Assembly (NCBI GenBank): GCA_964520615.1
Contig: CAZFNL010000093.1
Coordinates: forward strand, 1 to 8,328
Source of the DNA: JAMCUI01 sp964520615
Lineage (GTDB): Bacteria; Patescibacteriota; Microgenomatia; 2-02-FULL-39-11
DNA length: 8,328 nt
Reading direction: 5' to 3'
Shown: piece after piece, positions 1 through 5,208 of the stretch
Layout: every line of letters begins with the position of its first letter
Numbering within the stretch: position 1 is the first letter of the stretch
The notes under the pieces: generated by a model
Databases searched by the model: none
Told to the model about the DNA's origin: nothing
The model's input: the letters and a program-made list of their open reading frames with translations, nothing else
Made by a program: the position numbers and the translations under genes

Positions 1-19
1 GCCTAGTAGCCTGTTCCAT
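1..19 (-). CDS. Possible start of a leftward gene running off the window edge
   Basis: An ATG at 19..17 on the minus strand opens six codons (M-E-Q-A-T-R) before the window ends. It is preceded by GGAG at 32..29 with nine bases between, which is a usable ribosome binding site. It lies about 185 bases downstream of the 69-residue protein gene on the same strand. Nothing can be said about the product, and six codons could be chance. Confidence 0.2.
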
Positions 20-204
20 AAATTTTGTCTCCAAAATCAGCTTTGAGAAACGTATGAAAATCAAAGAAACGTAGCACTGGTTGAAAATTGCCGGACAGAT
101 GAAATGAAGTTGTTGTATGAGTAAAGACTCACACTACCCCATCCCACCTGCCCGGCGGACGAACTGATATTTAATTTTCGCGGATTAAGCAGTTTTCCAA
201 TCTG

Positions 205-414
205 TTATAGTCTTTTTACTTCTTTGTTAACCAGATTGTATGAAAAACTGCCAGAGGGGCGCGTGGCGGTGAAAACCAGTGTATCACCAACTTCCCTATA
301 CTGATTGTAGGAAAATTGACCAGACCAATCGGTTTTCCCGTCAACTTTTTGTTGACTCAACCACGCTTCAATTGCTTTTTTCGCTCTTGTCACTCTCGCG
401 TCTTGTACACTCAT
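205..414 (-). CDS. Small hypothetical protein, 69 residues
   Basis: I do not recognise this protein. It has a basic, helix-prone N-terminal part (about residues 5-25, with AKKAIEAWLSQQ) followed by a glycine-, serine- and aromatic-rich part that looks beta-prone (WSGQFSYNQYREVGDTLVF, then a second FSYN). It has no cysteines, signal peptide or membrane segment, so it is probably cytoplasmic. The ATG at 414 is preferred over the in-frame TTG at 417, because AGGAG at 426..422 then sits seven bases upstream. The gene begins 24 bases after the stop of the zinc-finger gene on the same strand, so the two are probably one transcript. The clear ribosome binding site supports a real gene. The duplicated FSYN might mark a short internal repeat, but this is weak. 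Confidence 0.6.
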   Translation of the reverse strand: MSVQDARVTRAKKAIEAWLSQQKVDGKTDWSGQFSYNQYREVGDTLVFTATRPSGSFSYNLVNKEVKRL

Positions 415-438
415 CAAATTTCTCCTTTCAACTCGAAA

Positions 439-627
439 TCAGCCCGCGGATGGTGAAGCCGGTACTTGTGCTCTCGGCACACAATCGAGGCAATAAACCT
501 GGCCTCGAAGATGATCAGCACACACCGGCTGTCCGCACGTAATGCAATTTTTTATTGCCTCCTTTCCACATTTTTTACCTTCTACCATCGTCGTGCAAAA
601 TTCGACAATCTTCTTTACAAGGCTCAT
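439..627 (-). CDS. Small B-box-like zinc-finger protein, 62 residues
   Basis: The cysteines and histidine are spaced as a treble of metal-binding pairs: C28-x2-C31, C36-x2-H39 and C46-x2-C49 (numbered from the ATG at 627), which resembles a B-box or similar cross-braced zinc finger. Two more cysteines, C11 and C20, lie N-terminal. The tail (PRAQVPASPSAG) is proline/alanine-rich and probably disordered. There is no membrane segment. The ATG at 627 is chosen over a GTG at 636 because AGGGGTGA (640..633) is a good ribosome binding site for it, five bases away, and would overlap the GTG. It is the first gene of a small leftward cassette with the 69-residue gene. A role in protein or nucleic-acid binding is inferred from the fold only; the partner is unknown. 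In eukaryotes B-boxes mediate protein contacts, but small bacterial versions are mostly uncharacterised. Confidence 0.7.
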   Translation of the reverse strand: MSLVKKIVEFCTTMVEGKKCGKEAIKNCITCGQPVCADHLRGQVYCLDCVPRAQVPASPSAG

Positions 628-662
628 TTTTCTCACCCCTTTCTTGATTGATTTTTTCTCGT

Positions 663-714
663 TGAGATAATGGAGAGAAAAAAGACGGAAATCTTCTTTC
701 TACCCGTTATCTCA
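663..714 (-). repeat. Long imperfect hairpin upstream of the zinc-finger gene
   Basis: TGAGATAA at 663-670 is the exact reverse complement of TTATCTCA at 707-714. Pairing continues inward: 672-674 with 703-705, then 676-685 with 692-701, leaving a six-base loop (686-691). On the minus strand this gives about 21 pairs with two mismatches and two wobbles. The element ends 36 bases before the ATG at 627, so it would sit in that gene's 5' leader. On the plus strand a T5 run (720-724) follows, so it could also act as a rightward terminator, although no rightward gene ends here. Confidence 0.55.
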
Positions 715-747
715 GGCTCTTTTTCCGCGAAATTTTAATGTGCGCCA

Positions 748-781
748 GACAACAAACGGGCGCAAAATGCCCGTCTTTGTC
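748..781 (-). terminator. Probable intrinsic terminator, possibly bidirectional
   Basis: A GC-rich core, ACGGGC at 756-761 against GCCCGT at 769-774, closes a seven-base loop. It is extended by GACAA/TTGTC outer arms (748-752 and 777-781) with one bulge. On the minus strand the core is followed by TTTGTTGTCT and preceded by an A-rich stretch; on the plus strand it is followed by CTTTGTCTTTCTTTAT. It is the first convincing GC-rich hairpin downstream of the PBP2 stop codon (929-931), so it may end the mreBCD-PBP2 transcript. It also lies downstream of the promoter at 821-849, where it could act as an attenuator. The T tracts are interrupted, so termination strength is uncertain. Confidence 0.45.
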
Positions 782-820
782 TTTCTTTATCATTAAAAAG
801 TCTGAACAAGTCTCAAACTG

Positions 821-849
821 CCTATAGTCTGTCTTGTCCGGCCGGTCAA
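821..849 (-). promoter_or_regulatory. Sigma70-type promoter for the small leftward cassette
   Basis: On the minus strand TTGACC (849..844) is followed after exactly 17 bases by TATAGG (826..821), matching the -35 consensus at five of six positions and the -10 consensus at four of six. The start of transcription would be near 814, giving a leader of about 188 bases to the ATG at 627 that contains both the 748-781 and 663-714 hairpins. The -35 box lies inside a small palindrome (834-849, core CCGGCCGG), which might hold a regulator site. Confidence 0.45.
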
Positions 850-928
850 AGAATACTACAATCTTATCGGTATAAACAAGCCATAAAAAGGGATAAAAAT
901 AGATCAGAATTGGAAATATTGTTGTTAT

Positions 929-2674
929 TTATCTCTCAAACCAGTTTTCCAAAAGGCTTTTGGCGATTGGTGCTGCAACGTTGGAGCCTTCTCCTCCGCC
1001 TTCTACTACCACAGTTACGGATATTTGAGGATGGTTGACTGGCGCAAAGACGGTAAAAAGGGCATGGGTACGTCCTTGTGGATCACCATATTCAGCCGTC
1101 CCCGTCTTGCAGGCGGTCGGTATGGATACCCAAGGTTTTCCTGATATAGTTGCCTCCGGAGCTTCAAAAAAATCCAATCCATCAATCTTGAGTTTCTCCG
1201 ACTGGACCTTGAAGTCAAAAAGAGGCCAACCCGTACCGCCAGTGGCACACGCTTCTTTCATCCCTTCCCGCACAAGATCTATATATTCGCTTTTTATGCC
1301 CACATCTTTGCAATATTTATCCGAATTTTTATCAGCGACCAAAAGATGAGGTGTACAAAGATTGCCTCCGTTGGCAACTATGTTCGTCCAAGCATTAATC
1401 TGGAGAGGCGTAGTCAATATATCACCCTGGCCGATAGCTACATGGTAGGAATTGCCCAAATACCAATTCTCTCCCCTTGTCTTCTGCAACCATATAGGAT
1501 CAGGCATAAGTCCCGGCATTTCCCCTGGTATGTCAATCCCAAGAGGCTTTCCCAAACCCATCTTTTTGGCCCAATCGGCCAGCCTCTCGATCCCTGTTGC
1601 CTCCCCCGTCTTATAGAAAAATATATCATTTGACCTTTTTATTGCTTTGACCACATCCACCATCCCCTCCTTTTTACCGTACTGGGTAAAATACCAGTTG
1701 GCGAAAGAGAATTTCCCCACTTGCAGTATACCCGTATCCTCAAACTGGGTCCGGGGAGTAATTGCACCAGTCTCAAGGGCAGACAAAGCCGTAATAATCT
1801 TAAAAGTGGAACCTGGAGGATATTGGCCTGCTATCGCCCTATCAAAAAGAGGTTGTGTGGAATCGGTAAATATTTTTGACAGATCGGCATTGCGTACAAA
1901 AGCGTTGGGGTCAAAAGTGGGAGACGAATAAAGAGCCATCACTTCCCCTGTCTGCGGGTTTTCTGCTACTACAGCCCCGATTTTCCCCTGCATACTGGCT
2001 GAAGCCGCCTGTTGGAGTCCCAAATCCAACCCAAGCTTTATATTCTGGCCATCAACCGGATCTACCCTTCCCAAGATCCTGACCGGTTTTCCTATTGCGT
2101 CCACTTCAACCAATTCCTTGCCGTCCCGCCCGTGAAGTATCCTGTCATAAGACTTTTCAATACCCATTTTGCCTATCTGGTCTCCAACCTGATAACTGCC
2201 AGTGTCGGAAAGCTTATCTAGTTCGTCTTTTCCTATCTCTCCCGTATATCCCAATGCGTGGGCAAAAAGATCTCCATAAACATAATCCCTTGCAACTGAT
2301 TCAGTCAATCCTCCTCCCACGCTTGCAGGCTTGTTTTCAAAGAATTCACGGCCGCTTTTGCTTTTGAAAGATGGGATATTGCGTACCAAGACGTTTCCAC
2401 TGCGGTCATAAATTATGCCTCGCGCGGCCGCAATCACCGTTTCCCTGATACGGTTACCTTCAGACAGCCGGCGGTAAAGACTACCCTCAATAATTGTGAG
2501 ACTGAAAAGTCTTGCCGACAGCAAACCAAGACACAAAACAAGAAGCACTAAAAAAAGCCAATATCTGCCGGGAGGAGTCGCCTCACTATTTTGGGAACTG
2601 TCCCGGTAAAGCCTTCTTTTTTGGCCTTTGACTATTTCTTCTCCGAAAATTTTACCAAAGGGATTATTTGCCAT
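929..2674 (-). CDS. mrdA: Penicillin-binding protein 2, elongation transpeptidase
   Basis: Class B penicillin-binding protein that cross-links lateral-wall peptidoglycan outside the membrane. From the ATG at 2674 it has 581 residues, near the usual PBP2 length. A cytoplasmic N-terminus is followed by one transmembrane anchor (about 38-62), the dimerisation region (RGIIYDRSG at 85-93; GDQIGKMGIEKSYD at 164-177), and the transpeptidase domain with all three active-site motifs: S289-T-F-K292 with the nucleophilic serine, S348-N-D350, and K523-T-G-T526. It appears complete and catalytically intact. The alternative start is TTG at 2686, three bases after the mreD stop; neither start has a Shine-Dalgarno sequence, so translation is probably coupled to mreD. 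It is the last gene of the mreBCD cluster. The PBP2 assignment over FtsI/PBP3 rests on the mre context and the GDQIGKMGIEKSYD region. The partner polymerase RodA is not in this window. Confidence 0.93.
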   Translation of the reverse strand: MANNPFGKIFGEEIVKGQKRRLYRDSSQNSEATPPGRYWLFLVLLVLCLGLLSARLFSLTIIEGSLYRRLSEGNRIRETVIAAARGIIYDRSGNVLVRNIPSFKSKSGREFFENKPASVGGGLTESVARDYVYGDLFAHALGYTGEIGKDELDKLSDTGSYQVGDQIGKMGIEKSYDRILHGRDGKELVEVDAIGKPVRILGRVDPVDGQNIKLGLDLGLQQAASASMQGKIGAVVAENPQTGEVMALYSSPTFDPNAFVRNADLSKIFTDSTQPLFDRAIAGQYPPGSTFKIITALSALETGAITPRTQFEDTGILQVGKFSFANWYFTQYGKKEGMVDVVKAIKRSNDIFFYKTGEATGIERLADWAKKMGLGKPLGIDIPGEMPGLMPDPIWLQKTRGENWYLGNSYHVAIGQGDILTTPLQINAWTNIVANGGNLCTPHLLVADKNSDKYCKDVGIKSEYIDLVREGMKEACATGGTGWPLFDFKVQSEKLKIDGLDFFEAPEATISGKPWVSIPTACKTGTAEYGDPQGRTHALFTVFAPVNHPQISVTVVVEGGGEGSNVAAPIAKSLLENWFER

Positions 2675-2689
2675 AGGTTTTGACAAAAA

Positions 2690-3118
2690 TTATACCGAAA
2701 GTCTTTTACGCTTGTCTGATTCAGGCAATAATCTGGAGACTGTATAGAGTAACCCTCCGCTTATAACCAGTGCTGCTGCAAACCTGACAGGATCCCATTG
2801 CTTATAAAATATCATGCTATAAATTATGGTTGTAGCCAGAAGAAAAATAAGATAGAAAAAAATCTGACCCGTATGGACTTTTCTCTGATAACGACGTTCC
2901 AACAATATCACTATGAGGAAAAAAACGGCGTCGACTCCCAAAAGTCTGGGTAGAAATAAATCCAGTGCCAATCCGGCAAAAAAGGCATAAAACGGAGCCA
3001 ACTCAGGTACAAATATACCAATGAGTACTACCGCCACCAGAGTCACGGGTACCGGCAAAAGTACGGATTCCACCAATATCGCAAAAAAAAGAATCAGGCT
3101 AGTAAAAAATATTTTCAT
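2690..3118 (-). CDS. mreD: Rod shape-determining protein MreD
   Basis: Small integral membrane protein of the elongation complex, 142 residues, slightly shorter than typical MreD (about 160). Hydrophobic segments at about 3-20, 23-39, 41-55, 63-73, 86-104 and 111-128 suggest five or six transmembrane passes. The central stretch FFAGLALDLFLPRLLGVDA (46-64) has the glycine-leucine-aspartate pattern and following glycine seen in the MreD family. The C-terminus is short and basic (SDKRKRL), as expected for a cytoplasmic tail. The identity rests on this pattern and on the position between mreC and PBP2, since MreD sequences diverge strongly. The ATG at 3118 lies 22 bases after the mreC stop and has no Shine-Dalgarno sequence, so coupling with mreC is likely. 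MreD is thought to modulate MreC and its activation of PBP2. Confidence 0.88.
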   Translation of the reverse strand: MKIFFTSLILFFAILVESVLLPVPVTLVAVVLIGIFVPELAPFYAFFAGLALDLFLPRLLGVDAVFFLIVILLERRYQRKVHTGQIFFYLIFLLATTIIYSMIFYKQWDPVRFAAALVISGGLLYTVSRLLPESDKRKRLSV

Positions 3119-3140
3119 TTTTCAGAAGGAGTAAACCGTC

Positions 3141-3908
3141 TCATATGGAAGTAATGATAAACACCAAAGTCTCTTTTGAATAATCTATTACGGGACTGAT
3201 TTTAGCCTGTTTATAGGGAGAAACGTCATCAGAAGTGATATGGGAAATTTTCCCTATCAATAGGTTTGACGGCAAACCTCCGGCACCGCTTGTAACAACT
3301 GTATCATCCAAAAAAAGAGGATCTTTTTGGAGCACCTTATCGAGTATTACCACATTGTTTCCCTGTCCAACTACCAGCCCTGCTGTCGCCCGGGAAGTTT
3401 TACCGGGTATGGAAAAATCAGGATCAAACGGCAATATTACCTGACTGCGGTTTGAAGATACAGACAACACACGGCCGACAAGACTTATACCGTCCACCAC
3501 ACTCATACCCGGTTTTACACTCTCATTTGTGCCTACATCCACTTCCATATATCTTGAGATGGATACCACATGCGCTAGCGCAAACTGGAAAGATGGTGGA
3601 AGCGGTGCGCCTAGTTGGGACCGCAGTTTTGCGTTATCATCCGTCAACGCTCTTACCTGTATCTTTAACTCTTCATTTGTTTTTTTCAGATTTAGATTAT
3701 TCTGGGCTATATCGGCAATCTGAGGGTATTCCGACATTACTACTCCAAGACTTCTTACAGCCAATGACAGATTATAAACACTTTGCTTGACAGGCAATAC
3801 CACCTGTACCGTCACCCCCCTCAATCCTCCCAGAAATCCGGCAAAGTCAAAAAGAGCAAGGAAAAATGAGATTATAAGTAGCCAGTGAATGCGTTCTAAC
3901 TTTACCAT
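3141..3908 (-). CDS. mreC: Rod shape-determining protein MreC
   Basis: Bitopic membrane protein that links MreB filaments to the external wall enzymes and activates PBP2. It has 255 residues: a short basic N-terminus, one transmembrane helix (about 9-27), a coiled coil (about 65-100, rich in N/K/E/L with leucine spacing), and the extracellular beta-barrel MreC domain. Within the last, DVGTNESVKPGMSVVDGISL (124-143), followed by VGRVLSVSSNRSQV (144-157), matches the family's 'dGV..GM.V....LVGrV..v...S.V' pattern, and VVTSGAGGLPSNLLIGK (204-220) matches 'vvTSG.gG.fP.gl.iG'. The ATG at 3908 has a clear AGGAG at 3920..3916, seven bases upstream. It ends in TGA and lies between mreB (94-base gap) and mreD (22-base gap). 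That gap holds no gene; its only oddity is a near-palindrome at 3943-3956. Confidence 0.93.
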   Translation of the reverse strand: MVKLERIHWLLIISFFLALFDFAGFLGGLRGVTVQVVLPVKQSVYNLSLAVRSLGVVMSEYPQIADIAQNNLNLKKTNEELKIQVRALTDDNAKLRSQLGAPLPPSFQFALAHVVSISRYMEVDVGTNESVKPGMSVVDGISLVGRVLSVSSNRSQVILPFDPDFSIPGKTSRATAGLVVGQGNNVVILDKVLQKDPLFLDDTVVTSGAGGLPSNLLIGKISHITSDDVSPYKQAKISPVIDYSKETLVFIITSI

Positions 3909-4002
3909 TAGAATTCTCCTATGGTATCTGGATAAACAAATCCATAATGCACTATGCGGACATGAAAATTTTTACCGCGAGCTTTCAACATGGAAAATTA
4001 CT

Positions 4003-5058
4003 CTATTTTAATCCCCCTGTCACTCTTACCTTTGCAAGCAACCTTTCATCATCCAAAAGCTTCGCCGCTCCGCGCACGACACAAGTCAGTGGATCTTCAG
4101 CCACCCATACAGGCATTTTGGCAGCCTCAGCAATAACCTTATCAATACCTGCAAGAAGTGCTCCGCCGCCTGCCAACGTTATCCCTTGCTCTAAGACATC
4201 GCCTACAAGCTCCGGAGGTATCTCCTCCACAGTTTCATCAATTGATTCAATTATCTGGTTTATAGTGGGTGAAATAGCTTCTCTCACTTCACTGGCGGTC
4301 AACTTGACTGATTTGGGAAGACCGTTTTCCATATCCCTTCCCCGCACTACGCTGTGTTTTTCCTCTTTAGGCTGGTAGGCGCTACCGATAGTCATTTTTA
4401 CCGTCTCAGCAGATGTCACCCCCAAAAGAAGCGAATGTTTTAGCCTGACATAAGAAACAATCGCGTCATCCATCTGATCTCCGGCAACCCTTAATGATTT
4501 ATTAAGCACTATACCGCCAAGAGAAATTACCGCGATTTCCGTCGTCCCGCCTCCAATATCCACAACCATGCTCCCGCGCGCCTCTTCAATGGGAAGGTTA
4601 GCTCCAATTGCGGCCGCCATAGGCTCTTCGATAAGATATGCTTCCCGGGCTCCTGCAGAAAGAGCCGCATCTTGTACCGCTCTCCTTTCCACTTCAGTCA
4701 CTCCGGAAGGAATACCCAGAATTACTTTCGGCCTGGGAATCTTGGGTATTATGGATTTGGGATTTTCATGGACTACATTGATATAATAATTCAGCATTGC
4801 CTCTGTCGCATCAAAATCGGCTATAACTCCCCCCCGCAGCGGCCTGAAAGCTTCAATCTGTGTGGGAGTCTTTCCTACCATTTTTTTGGCTTCGCGACCA
4901 ATTGCCAGTATTTTTTTTGTCTTTTTATGCCGCGCGACAACAGAAGGCTCCCTTATGGCAATTCCTTTCCCTTTGACAAAAACCAGTGTGTTTGCTGTAC
5001 CTAGGTCTATAGCCAGATCATGACTGAAAAATCCGAAAAGAAAATCAAGCATAAACAT
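4003..5058 (-). CDS. mreB: Actin-like cell-shape protein MreB
   Basis: Bacterial actin homologue that polymerises with ATP on the inner face of the membrane and guides lateral-wall synthesis. From the ATG at 5058 it has 351 residues, normal for MreB. Visible actin-fold motifs are phosphate-1 IDLGTANT (17-24), IEEP with the likely catalytic glutamate (143-146), phosphate-2 DIGGGTTE (167-174) and the adenosine loop AGGGALLAG (296-304). The N-terminus MFMLDFLFGFFSHD is amphipathic and probably binds the membrane. Other possible starts are ATG 5052 (349 residues, which aligns best with known MreB N-termini), ATG 5088 and TTG 5103; the longer forms add residues unlike the family and would be translated through the inverted repeat at 5062-5099. 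There is no strong Shine-Dalgarno sequence, only GGCGA at 5064..5060. It is the first gene of the leftward mreBCD-PBP2 cluster. Confidence 0.95.
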   Translation of the reverse strand: MFMLDFLFGFFSHDLAIDLGTANTLVFVKGKGIAIREPSVVARHKKTKKILAIGREAKKMVGKTPTQIEAFRPLRGGVIADFDATEAMLNYYINVVHENPKSIIPKIPRPKVILGIPSGVTEVERRAVQDAALSAGAREAYLIEEPMAAAIGANLPIEEARGSMVVDIGGGTTEIAVISLGGIVLNKSLRVAGDQMDDAIVSYVRLKHSLLLGVTSAETVKMTIGSAYQPKEEKHSVVRGRDMENGLPKSVKLTASEVREAISPTINQIIESIDETVEEIPPELVGDVLEQGITLAGGGALLAGIDKVIAEAAKMPVWVAEDPLTCVVRGAAKLLDDERLLAKVRVTGGLK

Positions 5059-5061
5059 ATC

Positions 5062-5099
5062 GCCGTATTTTATCGTTTCCAAAATCATAAAAATACGGC
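5062..5099 (-). promoter_or_regulatory. Perfect 10-base inverted repeat in the mreB leader
   Basis: GCCGTATTTT at 5062-5071 and AAAATACGGC at 5090-5099 are exact reverse complements separated by 18 bases. The element ends three bases before the mreB ATG at 5058 and lies downstream of the likely promoter at 5112-5120. It could be a dimeric operator, or an RNA stem next to the start codon that limits translation. No T tract follows on the minus strand, so a terminator is unlikely. Confidence 0.55.
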
Positions 5100-5111
5100 C
5101 CAACTTGCCCT

Positions 5112-5120
5112 ATTTTATCA
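5112..5120 (-). promoter_or_regulatory. Extended -10 promoter for mreBCD-PBP2
   Basis: On the minus strand TGATAAAAT (5120..5112) combines TAAAAT, matching the TATAAT consensus at five of six positions, with a TG dinucleotide one base upstream. This is the extended -10 pattern that can work without a good -35, and none is visible at 16-18 bases. Transcription would start near 5105, giving a leader of roughly 50 bases before the ATG at 5058. Confidence 0.45.
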
Positions 5121-5173
5121 GACCAAAAAGGAATATGAAACAAGTGATAAAAAAAGATATTCAATTCAGTTCC

Positions 5174-5202
5174 TTGCTAAAAATTTTTTTTCCTTCTAAA
5201 AT
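5174..5202 (+). promoter_or_regulatory. Promoter of the polymerase-def-fmt operon, leaderless start
   Basis: TTGCTA (5174-5179) and TAAAAT (5197-5202) are separated by 17 bases, the optimal sigma70 spacing. Only six bases lie between the -10 box and the ATG at 5209-5211, which places the expected transcription start on or next to the A of the start codon. There is no Shine-Dalgarno sequence, consistent with a leaderless mRNA. Confidence 0.6.
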
Positions 5203-5208
5203 GTCATC

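Noticed and set aside
115..134. Eight-base stem with a four-base loop downstream of the 69-residue gene
   Set aside because: It is AT-rich, contains a wobble on the minus strand and has no T tract, so it is not a convincing terminator.
20..204. tRNA or other structured RNA gene in the left intergenic region
   Set aside because: No cloverleaf arms or T-loop sequence could be found on either strand; only a short GC-rich patch (about 147-170) stands out.
279..542. Plus-strand open frame of 87 codons
   Set aside because: It lies antisense over the two small minus-strand genes, which have ribosome binding sites and a zinc-finger pattern; this frame has neither.
1035..2367. Several plus-strand open frames opposite the PBP2 gene
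   Set aside because: They are shadows of a clear PBP2 with all active-site motifs; none resembles a known protein or has a ribosome binding site.
2689..2694. Perfect TATAAT on the minus strand at the mreD-PBP2 junction
   Set aside because: There is no -35-like hexamer at 16-18 bases and no extended -10 TG, so an internal promoter is not supported.
3943..3956. Near-palindrome CATAATGCACTATG between mreB and mreC
   Set aside because: Only 14 bases with two mismatched positions and no promoter elements around it; expected by chance.
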